Of a stretch of DNA of 64,000 bases, positions 43,522-55,020 are shown in pieces; within the stretch, counting starts at the first letter, position 1; every line of letters starts with the position of its first letter. The translations under genes were made by a program, and so were the position numbers. The notes beneath the pieces are model-generated. The model ran no database searches and was not told the DNA's origin. It saw nothing but the letters and a program-made list of their open reading frames with translations. The stretch is from Ophiobolus disseminans (taxonomy: Eukaryota; Ascomycota; Dothideomycetes; Pleosporales; Phaeosphaeriaceae), in contig MU006236.1 in assembly GCA_010093685.1 (NCBI GenBank), positions 525,068 to 589,067 of the forward strand, in the 5' to 3' direction.

Positions 43522-44918
43522 AATTAGATGATTTGATGTGGAAGTTAAGCCGTGCTTGCAGAATGAATTCTTTGAGCGAGCCAAGTCGTATGTGTACTCG
43601 CGTACCTCTTACTCGGCACTCAAATAGCTAATAACGTCAACTCCAGTCATTTATATATCATGTCATACAGCCAACTCACTTCGCTAGGTCGAGTTCTGAG
43701 TCTTACATGCCTATAAAAGCATGATGATGAGCAATACTTGGATCTACAAGTCACTTTACAAGTGACTCTAATAGGAAACCCAGTCACGCAATGCAGTCGT
43801 TGAGAAACGCGTATGCCGTACGGCTCATCAATGAATCATGGCAACTATGTAAATCCTTCTCTGATAAAGGTTTCTTTGCATTCCTACAACTCCACTTGTT
43901 GTATTCATTAGGAACTGCACCCCAATTCATCACACCTACCTAGGTACACTACTTGCGAACTCAAATATCATGTCGTCTACTCCGTTGAATGCTGAAGAAA
44001 CAGAGATTTACGTCAGCAATATTTTCTCACGCTGCCAGGCATATAATTATTGGATCATTGTGAGTCAACGTGCTGAATGGGGTCGCTGGGGCAAAGTTGA
44101 GTCTGTGGACTTGAAATTGATCTACCAGACGCAGGGCTATGACGACAACAAGAAGATTCTCCATTAGTACAGAATATCTCTCGAAAGACATCCAGGACAA
44201 ATTAGCATCTTTGAAGGAGATGTGAAGAACAGTCCTGAGCAGGCGCGTGTTAGCTGGTTTGGGGCAGTTCCTAATTAGCCAACGAGTATGCGAAAATGTT
44301 GGTACATGATTTGAACCAGCGAGTCAGCGAAGGAACGAGCGCTTGAGTGGTAGTGGGTAAACCGCGACGAAATCGTGGTTAGGTCGATAAATATTAGAGA
44401 CTAGATGCTAGACAGCTTGTTTGAATCTTCTTTATTTGTTTTGAACACGACTCCTAGCCTTATCCTGCTGAAGATAACGCGCAGAATGCGTGATGAAGAT
44501 CTCGCTAAAATAAATCATGCCAATTTAGTACATTGCCTGCGTGGCATGCATGTAGCCAAAAGAAAAACCGAAATAATGGCAAAATCGATACGAATTGTCA
44601 CACCAGATTTTGAGCAGATGTAGAAGCTTCCAAGGTTCTCTACTTGCCTTTGGGCCCTAATAAAAACAAACCACACCAGCGGAGCAATCCTCACTGCTTG
44701 ATTTGATAGAAAGCATCCTTATTTCATGCCCGTGACTCGCCGCCATCTACGTCTATGCGTCACTGGCATACGTAATGCTAGGTACCAAAGCTTTGCGCAC
44801 GAGTCATCTATTGGAGTCGTACAACCGCAAGGTTGCTATGACTGTGTGACTGTGAGTCACAAACAGCTATATATCACACACGGAACGTGCTATTGTAGTA
44901 TCCTCGACACTCATAAAG
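43522..44918. other. intergenic with short unsupported frames
   Basis: About 1.4 kb. Two short frames, 43970-44167 and 44405-44623, have weak protein-like character but no recognisable domain and no introns that extend them. AT content is higher than in flanking genes. TATATAT lies at 44868-44874 just before the next frame. Confidence 0.45.
44868..44874 (+). promoter_or_regulatory. TATA-like box
   Basis: TATATAT, about 45 nt before the ATG at 44919, in a good position for a promoter of the hypothetical gene there. Confidence 0.45.
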
Positions 44919-45484
44919 ATGGCAGCAACACTCTCAAACAAACCTGAAGTTCATCCTGGTACGCAAGATATAATTCTACAGAAGAACACCTTACGCGACT
45001 ATGTCAGTAAGGTGCATCTGCATAGCTTGGACGCACTGGACATCGGTTGTCGAAGAATGATGAGGGTTTTACGGCAATACCTTGTAGACGGGAAGTCAAA
45101 TACTGCAGGCGTGCTCCCCGACGACCACGTTCTCTGTTATGCTCTCTCTTTCTCGCCATACGAGCAGCTCGACATGGCATCGACCCAAAATCTCCTCATT
45201 ATTTGAACATGCGGTACAGACCTTATTTTGAGAACGAACTATTGAGTGCTGAAGTGCTCTCGGGGCCCATCAGCTGGAGATGGACGTTCCAGTGGGGTGA
45301 TATCGTGTTTTATGCTGGCCCTTATCAGGAGAACCAGCTTAAAGCTATCGAGGAGGCATTGGCGGGGGTTGATAAGGATGTACGCGTATGCGCTCAATCC
45401 ATACAAGAGGCTGGCACATGGCCGGCGAGTGCGCAGGTTGCTAACGATGTACAGCTGGAGGGCAAGGATGAAGCGAGACAATAG
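44919..45484 (+). pseudogene. hypothetical protein, probably frameshifted
   Basis: The ATG at 44919, preceded by a TATA-like box, opens a 95-codon frame (MAATLSNKPEVHPGTQDII, then ALDIGCRRMMRVLRQYL and YALSFSPYEQLDMAS) that ends at 45206. A second frame is open through 45484 and reads as a likely continuation (MRYRPYFENELLSAEVL, WRWTFQWGDIVFYAGPYQ, EALAGVDKDVRVCAQ). The two overlap between 45047 and 45206, and no intron of normal size links them; a 32-nt one would fit the phase but is too short. A single frameshift near 45190 is the simplest reading. No family recognised. Confidence 0.45.
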
Positions 45485-45753
45485 CGACTGAAGTTACGAC
45501 TTTTCATTCGAATGGTATAAACCTCACTTCTTCTCCAACTTCAACCCGCTTCCTTCACCTGCCAATCCCTGATCAAAGATGCATCAGGCCAGTAATTTCA
45601 ACGGCATTGCACTGTTGTTCGTAGTCTAATTTTTTAAGTACAGAAGAGATAATGCTGTTACGAAGATTGAGACTTTACTGCAACCTGACGTGTACCCTTT
45701 TCTATTCTCGAAGGATCGCGCTACGAGACATCATCATTCCTGAACAAGCCGAC

Positions 45754-46270
45754 CTATTCTCCCCCAACCTTCTCGATGATTACCGCAAGCAAGTCCTCTG
45801 CATCCCTAACCAGGAACTCCGTAAACGCGTCCGTTGCCTCTGAGATAGTACTTCTCAACATGTTCACGTCATCCTCATCAATGATGAACTGTGAGCCTCC
45901 CGGTACACCAGGTGTTTCCATATCTGTACTCAATCTGGAACATTGTATTGCCAAGTCCGCCCTTCGTTCCTAATATTACAATAAGGTCATCACTGGCGAT
46001 AATACCATTGGCACCAATCTCTCTGATATTTGCTTTGACTTGAGCCATCTGGGAGAGCAACGTTGCAAAGAGGAGCCGTTCGGAGGCTGTGCGGCCGATT
46101 CCAAAATCGGTCAATTCGTCCCAGAGATGTTCGACGTGCTGGAACGCGCCGGGAAAGTCTTGGTGCATGCGGATGCGATCGATGATATGGTCGTATTCTG
46201 CGTCGGTCTTCTGGTGAGCGGACATGACGATAGAAGCTGGAGCTATGTTAAGTGTGATGAGAGCCGTCAT
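45754..46270 (-). pseudogene. hypothetical protein, probably frameshifted
   Basis: On the minus strand, a frame from 46270 (MTALITLNIAPASIVMSAHQ) gives about 105 protein-like residues (DHIIDRIRMHQDFPGAF, DELTDFGIGRTASERLLFAT, LLSQMAQVKANIREIG). It then loses character before its stop at 45878. The neighbouring frame continues it from about 45910 (GVPGGSQFIIDEDDVNML, then TEFLVRDAEDLLAVIIE) to 45754. Full length would be about 170 residues, helical and acidic. No normal intron joins the frames. Family unknown. Confidence 0.45.
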
Positions 46271-46731
46271 GGTTCATATACCGCAAGAGAGTTTGACTTC
46301 TTGAAAGTTGCGTTGTCGCGTCCGAGTGACAATTAGCGCATGACGTTTGCGACTGACTGATTGACGTGCGGATTAGGTATCAAGCACGTCAACAGGTTCA
46401 TGCTTCCAATCGTTTGAGGTACATCAAATAGTTCTCAAGTCCTCCAAGTTCTGCACCTTTAATCGACTACTCACATGGAATCATCAAACTGTAAAAGTTC
46501 TCGACTGGCGCCTGCCCTTCCAAACAAGCGAAGAATCCATATTTGCAGTGGCCATAAACAGCAACCATTCGACCGTCCCCATGAACTTAGTCACTAAGAG
46601 TGCCTTACAGGATCTGAATCCTTGTGAACAGGCGTCTTTCCTGACACCTACGTATTGACAGCCACGGCAACCCACCCCGCCAACCAAGACAGGAGAGCGA
46701 CCATCTCAGCGGCGACGAACATGTAGCCAAC
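46271..46731. other. intergenic
   Basis: About 460 nt; nothing supportable on either strand. Confidence 0.4.
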
Positions 46732-47403
46732 TCATGCGCGATCAGCAAAAGAGATTTTAGCAACGACCTGGGCGAAGACGACTAGGGTTGTAGCCGCCTG
46801 TCCCCATAACGATGATGGCGCAAAGGAGGTATAGCTCTCGCAGTGCGAGGCTGGGTGTGTAGATCGCTGCTCCTTTGCTGGAAACTCCAGTTCAGAGAGG
46901 CGAAAAATGGTTGCCTGAAGTGTCGTGAGGCAACCTTGGAATAACCAATATCGACGCAAACCATCGACCCAGCACTTCACCAGAGCCATACATCGCTGCC
47001 TAAAAACACAATTCATACAGTCCCAACTACCAATAACCCATACAAACCTCTGCGCCGCGTTCGCCAACTCACCACAATATCAGGAGTAAACTGCGGGGAC
47101 AATTGTATGCGAGACAACCACTGTACTCGGGTCTTGTGCTAGCGTACTCGGGTCTACAGCGTTGCTGCGCCAACGAGTAAATATGAGACTACATGCGGTT
47201 ACCCCAGCGGCAATAGCGGCGCAGAGGGGGCAAGAAGGTGTGACTGCAAGCACTTCGATTCGCGAATGCGATACTTTGAGAGGAAGAGATGGATTTTGGG
47301 GTGTTGCTGATAATTGGATACGTAGCGCTGGCGGGGATGGATAAACAGATGTGGTGAATAGGAGACGGGAGGATAGGCTGCATGCTGCCAACAGATGTTT
47401 CAC
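46732..47403 (-). pseudogene. decayed coding region of unknown function
   Basis: Protein-like segments follow each other on the minus strand in different frames: SLIFTRWRSNAVDPSTLAQ and DPSTVVVSHTIVP (stop at 47080), a few codons reading QFTPDIV in the next frame, then ELANAAQRFVWV and SWDCMNCVFRQRC in a third frame to 46732. The changes of frame are only a few bases apart, too close for introns. This suggests a gene broken by small indels. The family is not recognised, and the N-terminal part (before about 47250) is low quality, so the true extent is unclear. Confidence 0.35.
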
Positions 47404-47676
47404 TACATGTATTCGCCCTTATCGATTCGATCCGAGAATCCCATACCCCCCTTGAGAGAACTGAGGTCCGCAAGGGCAACGCGGGGGCTATGCCAACCGC
47501 AACCCGCAACGAGGCGCAGCGAATCCTGCTGTCTTGGCAAGGCTCCCACCAGGCCAAGGTCGTATACCACATTGCCCTGCATCAGGCCATCTATGCCACC
47601 AATATAAGTCCCACCAATTCCACCGTTTAGAAAACCCCCATACCCATCAACACCATCCCACACACAGCAGCACGTC

Positions 47677-48483
47677 ATGGCAAACGACGGCACGATTACC
47701 CTGCGGGTCAAGACCGCCAGTCTCCTCAACTCAGCCATCCTATTCATTTCGCTAGCCCTCATCGGCATCTCAACAGCCAGTCTGTACCTCACGGGCCACG
47801 GCATGAAAACAATGGACAACGTGTTCCCGCCCGGAAAATACGAATGGTACCGCGGCGAAACGCCAGGAACAAAGCACATCGTCTGGCTGCGCTACGACGG
47901 CGTGAACGAAGGCTTCATCCTCGCGGGAGGAGCGATAGGCCTCTTGGCTGGTATCGTTGGCGCGGTAGGATCGGTCTTGAGCTTTAGGGTAAGAAAGAAC
48001 CCGCATCATCCAACCAAAGATAGTTACTGACTCACATAATAGTCCCCCAAGCAAGCTTCCGTCAAACCAACACTCTACTTCCTCGCACTCCCGGGCGCAG
48101 TCGCCTTCATCGCAACGCTCATCGCGCTCATCTCGTCGTCCGTCATATTCAACACCAGTAACGGGAAGGAGTGCTACTGGGAAAACGGCTACAGGCCCGA
48201 GAACGTCTTCACGTGCTCGCGCGAGCTGGCCGCTTGCGCGACCGCGCCGTACTTTTCGCAGCACTGGGAGTCTCCGGACTTTTGGCCCAGGTACCAGGCG
48301 AGACGCACTGCATGTGGGGAGACGCAGACAGGAAGGCATTTGGTGATTCCGCTGTTTGTGGTGGCGGTGTTGCTGTTTGCGCTGAGTGGGCTGAAGGTTG
48401 TGTTGGCGAAGAAGGCGCTGAGGTCGGAGAGTGGAGAGGGTGCGGATGAGAGGGTGGAGAGGCTGCAGAGGGAGGAGGAGTAG
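47677..48483 (+). CDS. four-transmembrane membrane protein
   Basis: Two exons, 47677-47988 and 48043-48483, with a 54-nt intron (donor GTAAGA, acceptor AATAG) in phase 0, give 250 residues. Four hydrophobic helices are visible: SLLNSAILFISLALIGISTA (about 14-35), FILAGGAIGLLAGIVGAVGS (about 80-102), TLYFLALPGAVAFIATLIAL (about 112-135) and LVIPLFVVAVLLFALSGL (about 205-225). Between TM3 and TM4 lies a Cys-containing loop with KECYWENGY and VFTCSRELAACA, probably outside and disulfide-linked; the N-terminal loop has GKYEWYRGETPG. The C-tail is charged and helical. The layout recalls small four-helix membrane proteins common in Pleosporales; no function can be named. This is the first intact gene after the broken segment at 41.3-47.4 kb. 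Confidence 0.8.
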
Positions 48484-51400
48484 GCGATTGTTTTGAGAAG
48501 GGTGTTGGTAGGAATGCTTGGGGATTGATGCCATGGAGTAGCATGAAAGGTTGAGAACGATGACAGAGATGTTTGTGAGGATGGGGGAGAACGAAAGCGT
48601 GGAGGACCAGTATATGTTGAGAACTTTGGCCGTGCTGTTGCTGTCCTTACTGCTACAATTGAGTTGAGCAGGCAAGGTTTGGACGTGGACAATTTATGAT
48701 AATGTAGAATGATATAGCTTAACCTGGCTGAAGAAGCTCCCGACGATTCGTCGTTATTGTTTGTGTGTTCGCCTACCTCTCGCGCTTCCACTCCTCCGTT
48801 TTGCGCCAAGGTCCAGACGCACAGTTCTTTGCAGACGGCGAGAGATATTGAGGCCTACAAGCATTGAAAAATGTCTGGGAGATGAAGCATGGTCCTGCTC
48901 GTGCCAAACAGTGCGATGGGGCTACGTGGACGCATTACTGAACCGTGTGGGGAAGGTGAAGGCAAACACGACTGTGCGCGTAGAGCTTGACCAAGGTACT
49001 CCACCTTGGAATTAATGAGTCATGAGCCCACAGCGAAGAGATGGAACACCCCTCGCGTTCATACTGGCGCGGACCTCTTTCGAGACCCGTCACACTCAAG
49101 CCTGAGGCCAACCTCATCAGGCCTCGCTTAGTAGGTACATGCCAAGGCCACATCGTTCGCATGTCAACGTGCGAAAATGGGTTTCGAGAACAAAACCTTT
49201 GCATAGACGTACGTCAAATTACGCAGGCACGGTCTCAACCTTTCGCATCCGTAATATGCAAGTGAGAATTGCTCGAGCCAGCATGACGAGTGGGCGTTTA
49301 GAAGTCGGGCAGCCGAAATATTGATCCTGAGCTGGAGACACCAATCCACGAGTCTCACGGCCCGAGTTTTCCCATGTTTTCTTCCTCATGTACGTGGCAC
49401 ATCTCCAAGCAATAAATTTAAGCACAGCGTGGTGTTGAGGCTCTGAATGAGCCCAGAATAGCCGCCGAGTGGGTCTTCTTTGGGCATCCTGCGCTGCAAA
49501 ACCCGGCGCCAACGCCAAAAGTGGGTCCACTGGGCCGCCATGCGAGCCGCAAAAATGTGAATTCCGTGTATGTGGAACCCAATCAGGGTTCGTTCGGGCC
49601 GCCATACTCATCCAGCGTGGTCTTGGTGGACAGTGACTCACACATGCTGATAGGAGCGGAGCGAGTAGCGGGTAGAGAGGATTGCAAAAGCTGGATAGTG
49701 CGCGTGTAATAATGGACAGAATGAAAGTGCAATGGAGGATAATGCGGACCTGGCATGACGTCTCCGCACAGCTTTTAGGGCTGAGTACGTGTCCCACATG
49801 TTCTTTCTTCGCGCTAGCCAAGTGTAGTTGCGGATGTGACCGCAATGCCAACCGGCCGAGGATGATTGAAAAAGCCGCAAGGAAACGGGCATTACAAAGA
49901 CTTGAAATCCGTCTCCATGAAAGACTGTTTACAGCGATATATCTCGAACCAAGGAAAGACTTCGCGCAAAGCAAACATTGACCATGTTTTGAAAGCAGGA
50001 AGGAATAGACATTTTTTTATGAAGGAGCAAGACCTAGCAAGTATGTGCGTTTGACAGATCGCGTTAGACTTATATCTGCATGAACACTGTTCGTATGTCG
50101 CTCGCCGCTGAGGAGGTCGGGCGGATACAAGCAACCATCTCTTTTTTTCTATGCTTGTGTCGCACAATGGCTGCCGATATCGCACCACTTGTGTGATGGG
50201 AGCACAACGATAGCGCCTTGTTTCAAGCCATCGATCTTGTTTCTGCAGGGTACGTTGATGTGCCGGGGGCGTTCAGGCTGCCGATTTGCGGTTACGCAAG
50301 AGTCTATTCAGACGTCAGCAATAATAGTCAATTGATTTTTTGTTGAAGCCTTCCGAGCGAGCGCAAATGCAAATCTGGCTTTACCCCGCTCGAAAGTCGC
50401 AGAGCCGAGTGTGAGTAACCCCAACATTCAACGTGTGCGACGACTGCTGCCACGACCTGGTCGCTGGTGTATGAATTCGAGTATCGCAACGCGGAAACGA
50501 GTCTGACTCAGGTGGGACCCACGCAAGTGCGACCAAGACTGCATTCCTGATGCAAGTAAGTTGAGACTTGTGACGAGAAGACCGAAGTCAGGATCGCACA
50601 AAAAGATCGGCGTCAAGGTGGTGGTGGGGGAGCATTGGATGTCAGTGCACGATTCTGAACGGCAGACGACACTGCCCTGCCCTGCTTCTGTTCCACAACT
50701 GGGTCGCCCAGCAAGTAATATCCGTTTCAACTTTTCCTGACTTCCGAGCAAGATGTCGGTGGCCAGATCAGGATGAATAGACAATATCCTGTTGAGTCGC
50801 CACTGCGTTTTCATAGAATAGGGAGCAAGTTCGAAAACTGGTGCGACTGAGGCCTCGAGACACGATAACGGGTCTCGGCGGTAATACAATCTGAGCAAAG
50901 TGTTTCCCGTGAACCCCGTAACCTTTAAACTTGTTCAAATCTACAGATCATCTCCGTGCTAATGCGGCCGACTTGTTGAGGGGGTAAACGTCGACCGGTG
51001 GCTTGCGTCTCTTCACCGGAAGCTTGGGTGGGTACTGACGACTCGACGAGTAAGCAGCTTGGTCGGCCCGCGTGATGAGCGAGGCAGATGGGTTACACCG
51101 GATACAGCTGTCCGCATGCTGTTGGATGTCGTGCTGTAAGGTGGGGCAGCACCGTTCTGGAAGACGATGATTTGCTTGGTCCAAAAAGGCGGTTGCCAGT
51201 CAGACGCAGCGAGCAGGTCTCGGTGGCAACGAACAGACTTGTCGCGTCTTTGCGACATTAATGAAGTGTTGCGCCGGCCGAGGGTGCTGTGCTGTTCCTG
51301 CAGACCTGACGTGGCAGCTGCAGGAAATCGACAGACTAGCTGGCACAACGCAGTGCACAGTGCAGCACGATGATGACGTCGAGAATGGGAGACTAGGAAA

Positions 51401-52575
51401 GGAGTAAAGTGAAGCTAGGAAACACTGGCCCTGCAGCCGTTTAGAGTGTGGATCGTGGGAAAATATGGAGTCGCGATGGTTACACATGAGTTACACCGGG
51501 AGCTGACTACAAGCGGGAGGAGACAGCGGCGCGTGCCCCCAGGCAGGTATGGCCCCGCGTAGAAAGCGTAGTCTGCTCTGTATAGCACTTAGCTGTGGAT
51601 GTCTGCGTGTGGCCGTCAGATGTTAATTTTGAGAGGCGGTGAGAAGCCGCATAGTTCAGTTCGACGCAGAGAGTCGAATAAGGGATAGTAGGCCGCATGA
51701 GGAGGGGCGGACGATCCCGGTTCAGACCGTTTCACTCGTTTGACGGCGGCACCCTGGAGCCAGTGAGGCTTCCACGGCTCTTGATGACTCTGACGGGTGC
51801 GAGAGCCAATCGCAGACACTGGTGCGGATGAGGGCTAAATTTGGCGAGGTCGAGGGAAGGCGATCATCAGCAGGGTTTCGCATTGTGAGAATTGACAGCG
51901 ACCGCGGACGGTCGGAGAGGTGGCTATCAGGTGCATACGAGGCACTCTGGGGAGCCGGCTAATGTGGATCGAGATGGGGTGAATGTCGCTGGGCGAGACA
52001 GGGCAGGGAGACGGCGTGGTCGCAGCAGAGGCATGCAGGCGCGGCAGCGGGCAGTGAGGTGCGTCACCAACAGCAATGGTGACATGAGCGATCGAGAGAA
52101 GAGCGCCGGGGGACGGAAGGAGCGAGGCAGCGCAGGTGCGATGCGAGCAGTCGCGACCGGGCAGCAGGCGGAGTGGTGCGGGCGCCCAACGAGACGTTAG
52201 ACGCAGTGCATGAGTGTGCTGCGACCTAGCTGGCCTTATATTAGAGTAGACGAGGAGCAGCGCGTTTTGAAAAAAAGTCTCCCGCCCCCCGCCGCAGCAT
52301 TGGGCTGCCGCCGCACACATTCGCCCTGTCATACCACGTCGTCCCGTCAGCCCTGGCTCTCGCTCTTCTTCTGCCCTCCGCCCCTCGCTCTTGCATCGCA
52401 AACCACCTGAGATGATAGCACGCACATTTTCACTACTACTGCCACCACTTGCCCGCCGCCGAATTGACGTTGATCGCCCGTCAGGTTATCGATAGCACCT
52501 GGTACGCTAGAGTTTTGGCCACAGCCGCCGTCCTCGCGCGCGCCCCAGGCCATCTCCCCACCAACGCTGCCCGCA
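48484..52575. other. long gene-free region
   Basis: About 4.1 kb with no convincing reading frame on either strand. Its right end (from about 52300) is a C/T-rich leader before the 814-aa gene. The longest frames (49219-49974 and 51835-52425, both minus) show no domains. A noncoding transcript or a very long regulatory region is possible but not shown. Confidence 0.5.
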
Positions 52576-55020
52576 ATGGCGACCCTCGACAACAACTACC
52601 AGGCGCAGGTCGAGGACTACCACTCCGACGACAGCGCCCACGTGACCGAGCGCTCTGTCCCCCGCAACAAGTCGCCCTCTGCGCAAGCCAATGTCAGCCA
52701 GCGGCGCTCCAAGGATTTGAAGTCCGACAAGGCGTCGACGCCTGAGAAGACGGTGCCCGCCAACATCGACGGTCGCAGCGACTCAGGGTATTCTAGCTAC
52801 ACGGCCGCGTCCAAGAGCAGCGCTGATTCGGCTCCAAGCACGACGCGACACCCCCCAATCCCTCCACCCGTCACTGCACCCGCCGTCCCGCAGAGCCCTG
52901 CACCCAAGCCCAGGAGGCCTACCGGAGGTGACTCGAGACAGCACAGCAACGAGAGCAGCCCGCGCCAGAAGCCCTCGCGCACCGCCTCTGTTTCGTCGAA
53001 GCAACGCCCTGCTGCTAGCCAGCGCCGCCCGACCGTCACCGACGATCGCAAACTGCCGGACCCCAATTGGCTCACGTGCGGACCCAACGCTGAGCGCGAG
53101 ATGCCGCCTCGTCGCCGCCCTGAGATGCCGCCGCCCTCCATGTCGTCTCGCAGCATCCGTGACAACTACCCCTCGGACCAGTTGTCGCAGCACTCGGACC
53201 CCAACCCTTACTCGCCCCCCTCGCCGACGTACACCCGGCAGCCCGCCCCCTACAGTGCGCAGGGGCCAGCCATCGTCCAGACGGCGCGGACACGTCGCCC
53301 GTCTGCCGCAGGTACCCGCCCTCGACCCCAGAGCTTTGCTGGCGATCCCAGAGACTTCTACGGGTATCCCAGTCCGCCTCAGGAACCGCAGTCGCGTGGT
53401 GGCCCTCCCCAAGCCTTCTACAACAACATGCAGCACATGGCAAACATGCCCAACATGCCCAACATGCAGTACCCAGGCATGCCGCCGCCTTACATGCACC
53501 CTGTCCAGCAGCCTGGTTACCAGTATCCGCCTCATGTACCTGCTCAACCGACGAGGCCAGACATGTCTGCCCGCGGCTCATCAAGCTTCGGCCGCAGCTT
53601 CCCGGCACCCATCATCACACAAGATGGCGGCAACGAACCGAACCAGTACTCGGCAAGGTATGGACGCCAGCCGCCCACTCCTGTCGAGCAACACCACCAG
53701 CCCCAGAAGAGGCTCAGCCACCACCCTCCGCCTAAGCTTCTCCAGTATGGAGAACCAAGGTACGAAGACGAACAAAGTTCTGAAGAAGCATCTTCCGAGG
53801 AAGAAGAAGAGGAAGATGAGCCTGTCTACGATGAATATGACGCCCGTGAGGAGCAGCGTCGCCTACGCGCCCTTATGCCACCCCCCAAGCTCGTCCGCGC
53901 TCAGAGCCAGCGACGACCTCCACTAGCTCATTCCAAGACAGCCCCAGCTGTAGAGCGAGTCGAGCGTCGCGCAGACCGTCGCAAGTCTATTGTTGTGAAC
54001 GACCCTCTTCCCGCCCGAGAGCCGCAGAGGGAGCAGCGCGAGCGCGAACGTGCCCAACGAACCACCACTGATCCAATGCGCCGCCCCTCGGTCAGTCGAC
54101 CTCGTCCTCATCGCCAGACGCAGTCTGAATACGTCACTCCTCAGGCACGCATCGAGGTGAACAACAGCCGGTCCAACCGTCGTCAATCGTACCAAGCATA
54201 CGAGAAGGCTCAGATGGAGTACGCCAGAGAACAGCAAGCTATCGCGCTCGAGGAACGCTACAAGGAGGAGCAGAAACGTCAGAGACGCGCATCCAAGGTC
54301 TACGTTCAACAGGAAAGGCGCCACGTTCCTGGTCAATTCGATGACGAAGACGATGAGGAGTCTGAGTCGGAAGAAGAGGAGCCCCCGGCTGCTCTGCGCG
54401 CTCGCAGGAAGACTGATGCTGACGAGAGACGCAAGGGGAAGGACCGAGGCCCTGAGCCCAAGAACATAAGGGAAGTGAGCGCTGCAGAGGAGTACATCAT
54501 GTCGACTCGTGGCAGTCGCGACCCGTACGCCGACTCGATCAACAAGGCTGCAAAGAGGGGATCGCGCATGCCCGCCTTGCATTCTGATTCAGGCTCTTCC
54601 CGCAGCGGCGGAAGCGGCCGAGCAAGCCAGTCCAATCGCACCACCATGACGAGCAATACCAACAACGAAGTTCGGCTGCGCCTTGAATCCGGGCAAGCCA
54701 TCAACCTTCAATTATCCGGCGACATGGAGGGTCGCACTTTGCAACTCCTCCCTGCTGAAAATGGCATGACCGACCTCGTCATTGGCAACGCGCGTGGCGG
54801 TGAGACTGTCTACAACCCTAGCGAAAGCAGCAGTAGACGAGGCGCCGGCAACCCCAACAGGAGATCGATCATGGGCCCACCATCAAGGCGAGAGAACGAA
54901 GATGTTTCAGAACGAAGCTTGCGCACTGGACGCAGCAGGCGCGAACATGATGAGATTCTGGAGCGACGCGATGATCGAGACCACGTTTTGCGACGCGCTC
55001 GCAAAACCACTTATCATTGA
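52576..55020 (+). CDS. disordered, Pro/Arg-rich protein with coiled coil
   Basis: A single exon of 814 residues after a C/T-rich leader. The N-terminal 400 residues are Ser/Pro-rich and disordered, with DGRSDSGYSSYT, many RRPxxS-like sites and a Met/Asn/Pro repeat (MANMPNMPNMQYPGM). An acidic run (SSEEASSEEEEEEDEP, about 395-412) is followed by a strongly basic region and a helical coiled-coil stretch (YEKAQMEYAREQQAIALEER, about 536-560). A second acidic patch precedes a C-terminal segment with short beta-like sequence (EVRLRLESGQAINLQLSGD, LQLLPAENGMTDLVIGN) and an Arg-rich end. No known domain is recognised. It could be a scaffold or transcription-related protein; this is speculation. The frames on the opposite strand are shadows. 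Confidence 0.82.
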   Translation: MATLDNNYQAQVEDYHSDDSAHVTERSVPRNKSPSAQANVSQRRSKDLKSDKASTPEKTVPANIDGRSDSGYSSYTAASKSSADSAPSTTRHPPIPPPVTAPAVPQSPAPKPRRPTGGDSRQHSNESSPRQKPSRTASVSSKQRPAASQRRPTVTDDRKLPDPNWLTCGPNAEREMPPRRRPEMPPPSMSSRSIRDNYPSDQLSQHSDPNPYSPPSPTYTRQPAPYSAQGPAIVQTARTRRPSAAGTRPRPQSFAGDPRDFYGYPSPPQEPQSRGGPPQAFYNNMQHMANMPNMPNMQYPGMPPPYMHPVQQPGYQYPPHVPAQPTRPDMSARGSSSFGRSFPAPIITQDGGNEPNQYSARYGRQPPTPVEQHHQPQKRLSHHPPPKLLQYGEPRYEDEQSSEEASSEEEEEEDEPVYDEYDAREEQRRLRALMPPPKLVRAQSQRRPPLAHSKTAPAVERVERRADRRKSIVVNDPLPAREPQREQRERERAQRTTTDPMRRPSVSRPRPHRQTQSEYVTPQARIEVNNSRSNRRQSYQAYEKAQMEYAREQQAIALEERYKEEQKRQRRASKVYVQQERRHVPGQFDDEDDEESESEEEEPPAALRARRKTDADERRKGKDRGPEPKNIREVSAAEEYIMSTRGSRDPYADSINKAAKRGSRMPALHSDSGSSRSGGSGRASQSNRTTMTSNTNNEVRLRLESGQAINLQLSGDMEGRTLQLLPAENGMTDLVIGNARGGETVYNPSESSSRRGAGNPNRRSIMGPPSRRENEDVSERSLRTGRSRREHDEILERRDDRDHVLRRARKTTYH

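Noticed and set aside
49219..49974. 251-codon minus frame
   Set aside because: No domain, no introns with good sites, random-looking composition in a gene-free region.
51835..52425. 196-codon minus frame in the gene-free region
   Set aside because: Arg/Pro/Ser-rich composition from GC-rich DNA; no start context, no domain; overlaps the leader of the 814-aa gene.
52783..53547. 254-codon minus frame opposite the 814-aa gene
   Set aside because: Antisense shadow of a Pro/Arg-rich coding strand.
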